From Solirubrobacterales bacterium (lineage in GTDB: Bacteria; Actinomycetota; Thermoleophilia; Solirubrobacterales; Solirubrobacteraceae): 64,000 nt of DNA. Made by a program: the position numbers and the translations under genes. Positions 35,389 to 43,472 of this stretch are shown in pieces. The stretch's first letter is position 1; every line of letters starts with the position of its first letter. The stretch is from assembly GCA_027449125.1 (NCBI GenBank), contig DAIDME010000014.1, forward strand, positions 62,001 through 126,000, written 5' to 3'. Below the pieces are notes generated by a model that worked only from the letters and a program-made list of their open reading frames with translations, did no database searches and was not told the origin of the DNA.

Positions 35389-35921
35389 GCTACCTCCAAG
35401 TGTGAACGGGCTTCCGGCATATGGGCGATCTCGTCCTGCTGACTGCGGTCAGGCACGGCAACACTCAGCCCGACAAGCCACACCACTCCGCCGCGACGCA
35501 CCAGCTCGACCCCACGCTCACGGAGCTGCACAGCAAGCTGACGGTTAGTCGGCAGATCAGCACGCTCCTCGGGATCAACTGTCCAAGCGTGCAGCGCCGC
35601 CGCGAACTCACCGAGTGTCACCGCGCCACGATCGCAGCACGCGTCGAGCAAGAAGCGGTCGAGGCAGTACTCGCCGAGCCTGAAACGGATGTCGGCCGGG
35701 TTGTGTTGCGCTCGCGTCCTGGCACGCGGACGGTACGGCGTGCGCTGGGCCTGCTCCAACCGCACGTCTGCCCAGGCATACTCGAGCTGCTCTGTGATCT
35801 GCTGGACCGCTCCGACATCACCCATACGCCAAGCGTGTGATCGTTCGGCCGCGAGCCTGAGCACACGAGCACGTGCGAAGTCGCCGACGGTCGGCTGCTC
35901 GACTATGGCAGCGGCCGTCAT
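35385..35921 (-). CDS. Protein with primase-C-terminal-like winged helix
   Basis: 178 residues from the ATG at 35921. The last 90 residues (LDRFLLDACCDRGAVTLGEF, AALHAWTVDPEE, LPTNRQLAVQLRERGVELVR, WLVGLSV) follow the pattern of the winged helix at the end of D5/P4-like phage primases. The catalytic primase/helicase parts are absent. It may be a stand-alone DNA-binding module. Both ends overlap neighbouring genes by 4 bp. Confidence 0.6.
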   Translation of the reverse strand: MTAAAIVEQPTVGDFARARVLRLAAERSHAWRMGDVGAVQQITEQLEYAWADVRLEQAQRTPYRPRARTRAQHNPADIRFRLGEYCLDRFLLDACCDRGAVTLGEFAAALHAWTVDPEERADLPTNRQLAVQLRERGVELVRRGGVVWLVGLSVAVPDRSQQDEIAHMPEARSHLEVA

Positions 35922-36097
35922 CGTTCGCCCCGCTTCGACTCGCGAACGATGCGCCAGTTCTCGGCAAGCCGACGCCGAGCGATCACCCACCGCCCACCGT
36001 CGCTGTCCTCGATCAGCAACTTACCGCCGCTCACCGCCGCCACCGTGTACCGTGCGCCCGCCGGGTCCGCGATCTTGTCACCCATCGTCACCGCCAT
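35918..36097 (-). CDS. 59-residue protein, SH3/KOW-like
   Basis: ATG at 36097 with GAGGAGG 4 nt upstream; the stop overlaps the next ATG. Sequence begins MAVTMGDKIADPAGARYTVA and continues with VSGGKLLIEDSDGGRWVIAR. This alternation suggests a small beta-barrel that might bind nucleic acid or protein. It overlaps the preceding gene by 10 bp. Too short for standard gene-length cut-offs but well supported by its ribosome site. Confidence 0.65.
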   Translation of the reverse strand: MAVTMGDKIADPAGARYTVAAVSGGKLLIEDSDGGRWVIARRRLAENWRIVRESKRGER

Positions 36098-36333
36098 GAG
36101 GCCTCCTCGTCGTGGTCAGTCGCCAGTGAGCCGAACTCGCTCGCGGCCTCGTCAAGCAGCGCCGCGAACGCGTCAAGGCTCGAGGCGGCCAGCTCGGGCG
36201 CGGCGCTTTGTGCGGCCCGAGCGAGCGCGTTACACAACCCCGCGGCGGCAGGGATGGCGTCCGCTCGAAGTCCACGCGCGAGCAGCGCATGCAAAAGGCG
36301 AGCTGCGCCCGGTTCGTAGTCGAGGCCGCTCAC
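36088..36333 (-). CDS. 81-residue helical protein of unknown function
   Basis: GTG start at 36333 overlapping the preceding stop (GTGA). Predominantly helical and Ala/Leu-rich: AARLLHALLARGLRADAIP, LCNALARAAQSAAPELAASS. No recognisable family. Confidence 0.55.
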   Translation of the reverse strand: MSGLDYEPGAARLLHALLARGLRADAIPAAAGLCNALARAAQSAAPELAASSLDAFAALLDEAASEFGSLATDHDEEASWR

Positions 36334-36536
36334 GACGCAACCCCGATCGGCTCGAGGTCAGCAGCGAGCTGCGCGAGCCGATCAGCGCACCCGATCGCCA
36401 CGTCGCTGCTGGTCGCCCTCAGATCGGCCTCGACGGCGCGCAGCTCGGCCACAATGTCGGCATCGGTCCAGAACCGCCGAGCTTCGACAGCCTGTGGGTC
36501 GGGCTGCTCGCCGAGAGTGAGCTGTTTCGCGGTCAC
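36330..36536 (-). CDS. 68-residue acidic helical protein of unknown function
   Basis: GTG start at 36536 overlapping the stop of the HTH gene (GTGA); its own stop overlaps the next gene. FWTDADIVAELRAVEADLRA and CADRLAQLAADLEPIGV are amphipathic helices. No family recognised. Confidence 0.55.
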   Translation of the reverse strand: MTAKQLTLGEQPDPQAVEARRFWTDADIVAELRAVEADLRATSSDVAIGCADRLAQLAADLEPIGVAS

Positions 36537-36886
36537 GCTGCACCCCTGATCGCCAGGACCGAACCGGGTTGATTGCGGGCCGCCGTGCGCCTTGGCCGTG
36601 GCCGGCTACCGGCAGCCACGGTGTCGGGAAGCTTTGCGCCGGCGTCCGCTGGGAAGCGCAGTCGCGGCTTTGTCCCGCTGCCGATGCGGATCGCTCCGAG
36701 CTGGTCCGCGTGCTCGCGTACGTATCGCACGCTGACGCCGAGTCGCGCCGCGAGTTGGGCGGCCGTCTGCAAGGAGCTTGGCGCGGACTGCGGCTCGTAT
36801 GGCCCTGCAAGCGACTCAGCTACGCGGGCCGCGATCTTCATCGCGAGCGCATCGAGCTGGGCCTCCGATAGTTCAACCGCGCTCAT
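36533..36886 (-). CDS. Helix-turn-helix protein (excisionase / MerR-like HTH_17)
   Basis: 117 residues from the ATG at 36886. A leading helix (LSEAQLDALAMKIAARVAES) is followed by LQTAAQLAARLGVSVRYVRE and a short wing (GAIRIGSGTKPRLRF), the plan of HTH_17 DNA-binding proteins. The C-terminus is Arg/Pro-rich and disordered. It overlaps the ATPase gene by 14 bp and lies in the replication-like module, so it may bind the origin or control expression. Confidence 0.75.
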   Translation of the reverse strand: MSAVELSEAQLDALAMKIAARVAESLAGPYEPQSAPSSLQTAAQLAARLGVSVRYVREHADQLGAIRIGSGTKPRLRFPADAGAKLPDTVAAGSRPRPRRTAARNQPGSVLAIRGAA

Positions 36887-38231
36887 GCCGCCCACCAGTG
36901 AAAGCGGCCGAGACGCGCGCATCCCACTCTAGAAAGCTCTCCCCGGGCAGTGGCGAGGCGTCCGCCACGGTTGGGTCACAGTCGGGACTAGTGTTACCAC
37001 TGTCCTTACTAGCCCCACTAGCCCAACTACTACTTTTATTGGGGTTTCGGCCGTTTTCAGTCGGGCTAGTCGGGCTAGTCGGGACAACGCTCTCAGTTGT
37101 CCTGACTGAGTCCCGAGTGTCCGGCCAGCGCCACTCCGTGATGCTCGGATAGGTGTTGGTTCGGCGATGCTCGATGGACAGGCGCTCTTTGGCGCGCTTC
37201 GCCATCCGGGCATCGACCCCATCCGCGGCGCACGCGTCCTTGATCTCCTTTGCGGCGTGCCACCGGCCGTCCTTCGGCAGGAGTGCCTCGATGATCTCGC
37301 ACGCCTCCGCGATCCTGCTGTGGTCTTCCCGCGCCCCCTCCCGGCCGATTAGGTCATCGACCGCGAGTGTGCCGTCCGTGTGCCCGGCGGCCAGCGGCAC
37401 CTTGAAGTCGAAGCCGTTGGCCTTGAACCGGTGCTCGGTGATCCTGAACTCCACCGACACCGGCGCGGCTGACAGGTTGCCCTTGCCGCGGACTAGCACC
37501 CTGCGCGTCTCATCGTCAGGGTGCTCGGCGAGGAGGAGGCTCGACCTCGACACGGCGTTGAAGGCCGCCGCGCCGGCTACGAGCTGGCGGAACGAATCGC
37601 CTCGCTTGTTCGGGTGCAGCGCCCCCAGCGCGACGATCTCAAGCTCGCGAGCCAACGCGCGGATCGGTTGGAGTGCCTCACGGACCGCCTTCTGGCGCCA
37701 GTCGTCAGTGCCGGCTCCAAGGTTGTCGAGCAGCTGGTCGAAGAACAGTAGGCGGAGGCCGTACTCGAGGATCGCGAGCGTGAGCTTTTCCCGATCCTCC
37801 GCGACGTTCACGAAGCCGCCGTCGGGGCGCTCGATTTGAACGACCCTCGACAGGTCCGCGCCGGCCGCGTGCAGCCTCGGCACCCAGACTCCGTCGAAGC
37901 TGTCCTCGTCGCCGAGGACACCGATGCCGATCGGCTTTCCCGCGAGGTCGCCGGGAAGCTCACCACGCGTCAGCCGGGCGATCACCCAGCACATGAGGGT
38001 GCCCTTGCCTACGCCCTCGTTGCCGATGAGCAGGTTGAGGTAGCCGATAACGAGCCGCTCCTGCCATGCCCACTTCGGCGGCATCGACCTACCCAGATCC
38101 GCGCGACGGACCTCGAGGCCCGTGATGGGCTCGCCGAATGCGAGTAGACGCGCCTCCGCGCGTTCGACCGCGGCGTCCGGTTCGGCACCTCCAGCCTGCA
38201 GGCGTGCGAACTCCTCCGGTGAGACGGTCAT
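36873..38231 (-). CDS. AAA/RecA-fold ATPase, RepA-like replicative helicase
   Basis: 452 residues. The RecA-type core has Walker A GNEGVGKGT (70-78), VLGDEDS (Walker A-prime-like) and Walker B RLLFFDQLLDN with Asp165, followed by GALHPNKRGD. This is the layout of RepA/RSF1010-type hexameric helicases and AAA_25 proteins of mobile elements. After about 290 a winged-helix segment (WHAAKEIKDACAADGVDARM) precedes a Ser/Thr/Pro-rich tail containing the repeat TSPTSPT. It probably unwinds the element's DNA for replication. Confidence 0.85.
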   Translation of the reverse strand: MTVSPEEFARLQAGGAEPDAAVERAEARLLAFGEPITGLEVRRADLGRSMPPKWAWQERLVIGYLNLLIGNEGVGKGTLMCWVIARLTRGELPGDLAGKPIGIGVLGDEDSFDGVWVPRLHAAGADLSRVVQIERPDGGFVNVAEDREKLTLAILEYGLRLLFFDQLLDNLGAGTDDWRQKAVREALQPIRALARELEIVALGALHPNKRGDSFRQLVAGAAAFNAVSRSSLLLAEHPDDETRRVLVRGKGNLSAAPVSVEFRITEHRFKANGFDFKVPLAAGHTDGTLAVDDLIGREGAREDHSRIAEACEIIEALLPKDGRWHAAKEIKDACAADGVDARMAKRAKERLSIEHRRTNTYPSITEWRWPDTRDSVRTTESVVPTSPTSPTENGRNPNKSSSWASGASKDSGNTSPDCDPTVADASPLPGESFLEWDARVSAAFTGGRHERG

Positions 38232-38410
38232 CGCGCACCCTCAGACCTGACGATCGCGCGGAGCGTGTCAAGCTCGCGCTCGAGCCGCGCAGTGAGCACC
38301 GCGAGTGCCCAAGGGTCCAGATGGGCGTCCTCGGCGCTGACATCGGCGACGAGCGACAGCAACTCCCCAGCAAGCCGCTCGAGGCGCGCGAACTGCGGCG
38401 AGCTGCTCAT
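38228..38410 (-). CDS. 60-residue helical protein of unknown function
   Basis: ATG at 38410 overlapping the stop of the zinc-finger gene; its stop overlaps the ATPase ATG. FARLERLAGELLSLVADVSA and LAVLTARLERELDTLRAIVR form two leucine-rich helices, perhaps a dimerising hairpin. Position suggests a link to the replication module. Confidence 0.6.
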   Translation of the reverse strand: MSSSPQFARLERLAGELLSLVADVSAEDAHLDPWALAVLTARLERELDTLRAIVRSEGAR

Positions 38411-39543
38411 GCCGCCACCGCGATTCGGCCGTGCTCGCCTCGCCACGCCGGCGCGGAGCCGTGGCGAGGCACTGCCCGATGCTCACGGGCGATCGCTCTG
38501 AGCACCTGTACCACATCGGTGTCGTAGCTCGGGAGCGCCGACCGGCGCATCGCCGTGTAGTACGGCGCAGGCGTCTGCCATGATGGCCGCCCCACGTAGT
38601 CGTGCCCGCACTTGAAGCACGACCGCGCCTCAGGATCGAATATGTGATGCCCGTTGCAGCGGCAGGTCGCGCCCGGCGCCAGCCATGTCGGCTCACCGAG
38701 AGCACGCTGGAGGTACGGATCAGCTGGCAGACGGTCCAGCGCCCCGGACTCGTCAACGCCCGCGACACGGCGTCGGTGCGCGGCCTGCTTGCAGGCGGCT
38801 GAGCAGAATCGAGCCTCGGCCCGAAACTTGCGACCATTCGGATGGAAGTCGGGGAGCGGCTCGCTGCAGGCCGCGCAGAGCCGCCCGGCTAGGTCGCCGG
38901 GCGGCTCACTAGGACCAGGGTCGTCGCCGCTGTCGCCGGACCTGGCCGACGAGCGGCTCGCAGAAGCGCGAGCCTTGGGCCGTCCGCCAGATCCGCGCTG
39001 ACCGTTGTGACGGCGAGCCGATGAAGGCCGTGCAGAGGTAGCCGTTGCGCGAACGCGACTCGGGCCTACATTCGCACGGCGCACAGACTCACAGCGGCGG
39101 GCGTGAGCGAGGTGCTGCTCGAGCGCATGGGTCCAAGTCCCGGCAGCTTGCGCTTGAGCGAGTTGATCGGAGATCTCCTCGATCTTCGAAGCGTGCTCCA
39201 GTGCCCACTTGTCGCTGTCAGCGATGATCCCCGGCCCGAACGCTTCGATCGCTGCCTCCTGGTCGGCCTTCTTGATCGGGTAGGGGATCTTGCGCCCGGT
39301 GAAGGGGTGGACCAGGAAGGCGTCCGCTCCGTCCCCTTGCACGAGCGCCACGGGGTGTCTGCCCGAGGCGTCAATCCTGGCGCGCACGGCTGCCAGGATC
39401 TCTTCGGCCGGGGGGTTACCGGGCGCTTCGAACTGTCCCGCGGAGACCCACGTCTCGATGTCCCTCAACGTCAGCATCCCGCCAAGCACGTGCTCGGCGA
39501 GTTGCTCGTAGATACTGGTGGCCCCGTCGGTGCTGGTCTGCAT
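38407..39543 (-). CDS. Zinc-finger protein, first gene of the element's replication-like operon
   Basis: 378 residues; AAAGGA 6 nt before the ATG at 39543. The N-terminal part (to about 145) is an unrecognised domain. A Ser/Arg-rich linker (about 150-215) follows. Two cysteine clusters come next: CAACSEPLP with RFCSAACKQAAHRRR (an FCS-type zinc finger) and CRCNGHH with CFKCGHDY. It overlaps the next gene by 4 bp. It may initiate replication or regulate the operon; there is no primase or relaxase motif that I can see. Confidence 0.7.
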   Translation of the reverse strand: MQTSTDGATSIYEQLAEHVLGGMLTLRDIETWVSAGQFEAPGNPPAEEILAAVRARIDASGRHPVALVQGDGADAFLVHPFTGRKIPYPIKKADQEAAIEAFGPGIIADSDKWALEHASKIEEISDQLAQAQAAGTWTHALEQHLAHARRCESVRRANVGPSRVRATATSARPSSARRHNGQRGSGGRPKARASASRSSARSGDSGDDPGPSEPPGDLAGRLCAACSEPLPDFHPNGRKFRAEARFCSAACKQAAHRRRVAGVDESGALDRLPADPYLQRALGEPTWLAPGATCRCNGHHIFDPEARSCFKCGHDYVGRPSWQTPAPYYTAMRRSALPSYDTDVVQVLRAIAREHRAVPRHGSAPAWRGEHGRIAVAA

Positions 39544-39563
39544 GTTCGATCCTTTATGGTGCG

Positions 39564-39591
39564 CGACCAGCGAAGGCTACGCTGCTGGTCG
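39564..39591. promoter_or_regulatory. Operator-like inverted repeat upstream of zinc-finger gene
   Basis: CGACCAGC and GCTGGTCG, 8-bp arms with a 12-nt spacer, end 21 bp upstream of the ATG at 39543. The size and position fit a dimeric repressor site controlling the leftward replication/capsid operon. Confidence 0.5.
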
Positions 39592-39646
39592 GATGTATTG
39601 GGCTTGGTCGCGGGCCGCTTTCCTTCCGCGCAGCGTCGGGGAGAAA

Positions 39647-39676
39647 CCCCCGGCCGCGCCACGGCGCGGCCGGGGG
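39647..39676. repeat. 13-bp GC hairpin near attR
   Basis: CCCCCGGCCGCGC and GCGCGGCCGGGGG flank the loop CACG. An outer GTCGGG/CCCGAC pair extends the structure. Without a T-run it is more likely an origin, packaging or insulating structure than a terminator, though terminators without U-tracts exist in Actinobacteria. Confidence 0.75.
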
Positions 39677-39936
39677 TCCCGACACCATGCGGGGATCGAA
39701 GCCGCGCACACAGCTTCCACCCGCGTTACGGCTATTCCAAGTAGCCGTTTGGACGCCGTCGCTTTCGAAGCAAGAGATCGCACGCCAATTGGCCAACGGG
39801 CGATCTCGTTGGCCGTTACTCCCGGAAATCGATGCATTTTCGCGACCATTTCGAGAGGTCCTCGGAGAGAGCCAAATAGCCCCAATCCTCAGCGTTTACG
39901 GGCGGTTTGGCCACTTGCGGCCCTGTGCTAAGTCCA

Positions 39937-39984
39937 CGCCTCCGGAGCGAAAGGCCGCAGGTTCAAATCCTGCCGGGCGCGTCA
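39937..39984 (+). repeat. Attachment site attR (48-bp core)
   Basis: Identical to 26015-26062 over all 48 bp and diverging on both sides. It contains only the anticodon loop, variable loop, T-arm and 3' acceptor strand of tRNA-Arg, so it is not a functional tRNA. Together with attL it defines the ends of the element. Confidence 0.96.
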
Positions 39985-40494
39985 ACGAGGGCCCGGGGCC
40001 GGGCGGCGGAGGTCAGGCACGTCCGGCAGCCGCGTGAATCCGGCGGAGACGTAGGTCGCTGCCGCGGCGACGTTTTCATTGGGCGTGCAGACAAGGGCGC
40101 TGGCGCAGACCAGCTGGCGCAGAGCGTGCGCCGCAGCGATGGTCGAGCCTGTGAACGCCGAGCGCTGCACCGCCGTCCTCACCGCCGCCTGAGCCGGCCC
40201 TGCGAGCTCCATCCCGAACGCGCTGAGCGGGGGCAGCCGGTCGCCGAACCGAGCCTCCACAGACGCTGCGCCCGCGGGCAGAACTCCATGCCGCGGATCG
40301 GCCAGGTCCGCCACGATCCGCGCGGCCAGCTCCTGGGCCTCGGCGGCCAGCGGAGCGACCGCAAGCCGCAGCAGCGTGGGCCGCCGAGGCGCTGCGAGCC
40401 GCAGTCGCACCCCCGGATCGTACTCGCGCACCGGACCGCTCGCCGACGCACGCAGCCGATGCTCAAGCGCCCGCCCCACGGCGCCGATGCTCAC
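39982..40494 (-). CDS. Putative chromosomal protein ending in attR
   Basis: 170 residues from a GTG at 40494, divergent from the HD-GYP gene, with its stop inside the last 3 bp of the att core. Composition is protein-like (LRLAVAPLAAEAQELAARIV, HALRQLVCASALV), whereas the opposite strand reads as Arg/His/Gln-rich noise. No family recognised. If real, the same stop would exist with or without the element, because the core sequence is restored on integration. Confidence 0.45.
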   Translation of the reverse strand: MSIGAVGRALEHRLRASASGPVREYDPGVRLRLAAPRRPTLLRLAVAPLAAEAQELAARIVADLADPRHGVLPAGAASVEARFGDRLPPLSAFGMELAGPAQAAVRTAVQRSAFTGSTIAAAHALRQLVCASALVCTPNENVAAAATYVSAGFTRLPDVPDLRRPAPGPR

Positions 40495-40497
40495 GAG

Positions 40498-41835
40498 ATG
40501 GAGCAGATCGCGCTCTCAGAAGTGATCGGGTCGCTGTCCTACGCGCTCGACATCGTCGAGGGACAGCCGCCCGGACACTCGCTGCGCTCGTGCCTGATCG
40601 GGATGCGGATCGCCGAGGAGATCGCCCTGGCCGACCCGGATCGCTCAGACCTCTTCTACGCACTGCTGCTCAAAGACGCGGGCTGCTCGGCGAACTCGAG
40701 CCGCATGGCGTCCGTCCTCGCCGCCGACGACTTTGCCGCCAAGGCCTCTTCGAAGCTGACCGACTGGAGCAACCCGCGGGCGTCGCTCGTGTGGGCTGTC
40801 CGCAACGCAGCTCAGGGCGGCGGCCTGCGACGCCGCGCGCGCGTGCTTGCAGCGATGCGCGATGAGGGTGATCTGACGCACCAGTTCATGGAGGCACGCT
40901 GCGACCGCGGCGCGGAGATCGCACGCATGCTGTTTCTAACCGAACAGACCGCACGCGCGATCCGCAGCCTCGACGAGCACTGGGACGGGCACGGCATGCC
41001 GGACGGTCTGCAAGGCGAACAGATCCCGCTGGCGGCGCGCATCCTGTGCCTGTCCCAGACTGTCGAGGTATTTCATCGCGAGGGCGGCGTCCGCGCGGCG
41101 CGCGCCGTCGCCCGGCGCCGCAGCGGCCGCTGGTTTGATCCGCATCTGGTGGACGCGTTCCTGCGCTGCTCGCGTGACGCCGATCTGTGGCGTTCGCTGG
41201 ACACAGCGGACGTTTCAAGCTGGGAGCCACCCGGGCTCGAGCTGAGCGCCGACGACCGCCGCCTCGACCGCATCGCGGAGGCCTTCGCCCGTGTGATCGA
41301 CGCCAAGTCACCGTTCACAGCCAGCCACTCCGAGCGCGTCGCTGAGCTCGCCGTCGGTACGGGCGCACAGCTCGGCTTCGATGCGGACCTGCAGCGCACG
41401 CTCAGACGCGCCGGATTGCTGCACGACATCGGCAAGCTCGCGGTCTCCAACCGGATCCTCGACAAGCCAGGCAAGCTGACCGACGCCGAGTTCGACGCGA
41501 TCAAGTCACACCCTGTCTACACGCTGCAGATCCTCGAGCGCGCGCCCTGCTTCGAGCAGTTCGCCGAGCTGGCCGCCAACCATCACGAGAAGCTCGACGG
41601 CAGCGGCTACCCGCGTCGCCTGGTGGCGGAGCAGCTGGACCTGCCGATGCGCGTGCTCGCGGTCTCGGACATATACGAGGCGCTCACCGCCAAGCGCCCG
41701 TACCGGGAGCCGCTCGAGCCGGCGCAGGCGCTCGCGATCATCGACCGGGATGTCCCGCACAAGCTCGACGCGACGGCCCGCGAGGGGCTCGGCGAGCACC
41801 TGGCGACGTTCGGCGCCGGCAGCCTCGCGGCCTGA
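40498..41835 (+). CDS. HD-GYP cyclic-di-GMP phosphodiesterase with degenerate N-terminal HD domain
   Basis: 445 residues from the ATG at 40498 (MEQIALSEVIGSLSYALD). The C-terminal HD-GYP domain is complete: His277, HD at 309-310 in LLHDIGKLA, NHHEKLDGSGYP with His362-His363 and GYP at 370-372. The N-terminal half is a second, diverged copy (RSCLIGMRIAEEI, LLLKDAGC in place of LHDIG, DEHWDGHGMPDG in place of HEKLDGSGYP), so only the C-terminal site should bind metal. Predicted to hydrolyse cyclic dinucleotides. An upstream extension of the frame is a shadow. Confidence 0.88.
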   Translation: MEQIALSEVIGSLSYALDIVEGQPPGHSLRSCLIGMRIAEEIALADPDRSDLFYALLLKDAGCSANSSRMASVLAADDFAAKASSKLTDWSNPRASLVWAVRNAAQGGGLRRRARVLAAMRDEGDLTHQFMEARCDRGAEIARMLFLTEQTARAIRSLDEHWDGHGMPDGLQGEQIPLAARILCLSQTVEVFHREGGVRAARAVARRRSGRWFDPHLVDAFLRCSRDADLWRSLDTADVSSWEPPGLELSADDRRLDRIAEAFARVIDAKSPFTASHSERVAELAVGTGAQLGFDADLQRTLRRAGLLHDIGKLAVSNRILDKPGKLTDAEFDAIKSHPVYTLQILERAPCFEQFAELAANHHEKLDGSGYPRRLVAEQLDLPMRVLAVSDIYEALTAKRPYREPLEPAQALAIIDRDVPHKLDATAREGLGEHLATFGAGSLAA

Positions 41836-41941
41836 GCGGCGGCGGGCCGGCGTGCTCGATGCAGCCGCACGGGCATCGCTGCGAAACTTAGGCGCGTTGC
41901 CGGTGTCTATGCGGTCGAAGGCAGAGCCGTAGATCAACCCC

Positions 41942-42754
41942 ATGAAGCAAGTCCTAGCAATCGCCATCGTTGCCGCGCTGGCGGCACCGGCGGGTGCAGC
42001 CGCGGCGCCAATGCTGGCTGAGCCGTTACCCAGCCCGCCGCCGGCATCCTCCACAACCACCATCACCGGCACTGCCACCGCGCCGCAGCAGGCTCCGGCC
42101 TACCCGCCTGCCGACATGCGCTCCGACCGGCGCGCGCTCGGCGCCTACGCGGCCTATCTCAACGCCCTGCTCACGGCCACCGCGTCGGCGCGCGCCGCCG
42201 CCAGCGACTACACGGTCACGATCGTCTCGCAGTGCCGCAGCGCGCTGGAGCCGCTGACCCAGCCGACCACGCAGATCGGCAAAGCGGCACGACGCACGCT
42301 GACGGCGATTGGAAACGAGATCGGGGATGACCTCACGATCAGCTACGACGAGGCGCTGACGCCGCAGTTCAGCAGGTTCTCGCAGCTGCTGCTGCGCCTG
42401 CGCTGGCCCCGCAAGAGCTCAGGCTGGATGGTCGTGCGCCGTTACGTCGCGGCGGAGTCGCGGGTGCTCGCGCTGCAGACCAGCAACCTCTGCCAGGATG
42501 CGGGGCTCGCCGGTGCCTCGCCGCAGCTGCTGCCGCCCGGCACGGCGAGCTTCCTGGCCGCCTACGATCGCGCGTCGGTGGCCGCCAACCGCATGTTCAT
42601 CAACCTCACGAAGCTGATGGGAACCTACACCCGCGCGGGTGAGAGCGCGCTGCTGCAGCGCATCGCCACCCTGGCCGGCGAGTTTGCGAGCACCAGCAGG
42701 ACCGACCTGCTCACGGCGGGGTCGCAGCTGACCACAGCGCTGCAGAGCACCTGA
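41942..42754 (+). CDS. Secreted protein of unknown function
   Basis: 270 residues. A clear signal peptide ([20 protein letters not shown] then AAP) predicts export. After a Pro/Thr-rich linker the mature part is helical with two cysteines (SQCRSAL, NLCQDAG) that may pair. TAGATC precedes the ATG by 6 nt, close to the leaderless pattern. No recognisable domain. Confidence 0.7.
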   Translation: MKQVLAIAIVAALAAPAGAAAAPMLAEPLPSPPPASSTTTITGTATAPQQAPAYPPADMRSDRRALGAYAAYLNALLTATASARAAASDYTVTIVSQCRSALEPLTQPTTQIGKAARRTLTAIGNEIGDDLTISYDEALTPQFSRFSQLLLRLRWPRKSSGWMVVRRYVAAESRVLALQTSNLCQDAGLAGASPQLLPPGTASFLAAYDRASVAANRMFINLTKLMGTYTRAGESALLQRIATLAGEFASTSRTDLLTAGSQLTTALQST

Positions 42755-42800
42755 CCGACGGCGAGGCCAAGCGGCCGTGCCGTTCTCCCCCGGAGCTCCT

Positions 42801-43472
42801 ATGCTTGAGGTCGTGTTCGGACTCTGGAACGAGAAGACGAAGATGGTGGACCCGGGCCGGGCCCTGCCCGGCAGGCCACAGCGAGTGCCGGTGCCCGCCG
42901 GCCACACGGTTCTGGGCACGCGGCTCGAGCCGCCCTTCCCCGACGGCCTCGAGCAGGCGACGCTCGCGCTCGGCTGCTTCTGGGGAGCGGAGCGGGCGTT
43001 CTGGAAGCTCCCCGGGGTTTACACCACCGCGGTCGGCTACAGCGGCGGCTACACGCCGAACCCGACCTACGAAGAGGTGTGCAGCGGCAGCACCGGCCAC
43101 GCCGAGTGCGTGCTGGTGGTCTTCGACCCGGCGCAGATCCCCTACGCCGAGCTGCTGCGCCACTTCTGGGAGAGCCACGACCCGACCCAGGGGATGCGTC
43201 AGGGAAATGACCTCGGCACCCAGTACCGCTCCGCCATCTACTACGCGGACGCGCAGCAGCGCGCGGTGGCAGAGGCATCCAAGCGGGCCTATGCCGAGCA
43301 GCTCGGGCGGGCCGGCTTCGGCGAGATCACGACCGAGATAGCAGCCGCCGGGCCGTTCTACTACGCCGAGGACTACCACCAGCAGTACCTGGACAAGAAC
43401 CCGGGTGGCTACTGCGGGCTCGGCGGCACCGGCGTCAGCTGCCCCGTCGGGCTGGCCGCGGTCGGCGATTGA
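42801..43472 (+). CDS. msrA: Peptide methionine sulfoxide reductase MsrA
   Basis: Repairs methionine-S-sulfoxide in proteins. The protein has 223 residues; ATG at 42801 with GGAG 5 nt upstream. Catalytic Cys59 in [10 protein letters not shown], conserved [42 protein letters not shown] and the resolving-Cys tail [16 protein letters not shown]. Its stop overlaps the HAD gene start. Confidence 0.96.
   Translation: MLEVVFGLWNEKTKMVDPGRALPGRPQRVPVPAGHTVLGTRLEPPFPDGLEQATLALGCFWGAERAFWKLPGVYTTAVGYSGGYTPNPTYEEVCSGSTGHAECVLVVFDPAQIPYAELLRHFWESHDPTQGMRQGNDLGTQYRSAIYYADAQQRAVAEASKRAYAEQLGRAGFGEITTEIAAAGPFYYAEDYHQQYLDKNPGGYCGLGGTGVSCPVGLAAVGD

Larger units (their letters stand above)
39544..39936. other. 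Element control/origin-like non-coding region next to attR
   Basis: 393 bp without a convincing gene. It holds several strong inverted repeats: CGACCAGC (39564-39571) with GCTGGTCG (39584-39591) just upstream of the first operon gene; a 13-bp GC stem with 4-nt loop (39647-39676) nested in GTCGGG/CCCGAC; ACGGCTA-N7-TAGCCGT (39728-39748); and GGCCAAC-N10-GTTGGCC (39791-39814). This density suits an operator region plus a replication origin or packaging site. Confidence 0.6.
26063..39984. mobile_element. Integrated element in tRNA-Arg(CCG): capsid-encoding satellite-like island
   Basis: About 13.9 kb between the 48-bp att repeats. Gene content: tyrosine integrase, HTH proteins, DUF3892 protein, paralogous pair of unknown family, a structural-looking Ig-like protein, HK97-type major capsid protein, primase-like winged helix, AAA/RecA-fold ATPase and a zinc-finger protein. 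Nearly all genes point left with ATGA/GTGA overlaps. No terminase, portal, protease, tail tape measure, holin or lysin is recognisable, so it is too small and incomplete for an autonomous tailed phage. It has no conjugation gene. The best reading is a phage satellite or reduced phage that keeps a capsid gene; this is inference from content. Confidence 0.85.

Noticed and set aside
39690..39780. Possible phage tRNA-Pro(UGG) on the minus strand near attR
   Set aside because: There is an anticodon-like loop CTTGGAA and a T-loop-like TTCGATC, but the conserved G53-C61 pair is broken, no matching acceptor stem exists and the D-arm is absent. At best a degenerate tRNA.
39907..40497. Upstream extension of the HD-GYP gene into attR
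   Set aside because: Composition is Arg/His/Gln/Pro-rich and starts inside the mobile element; HD-GYP homology begins at MEQIALSEV.
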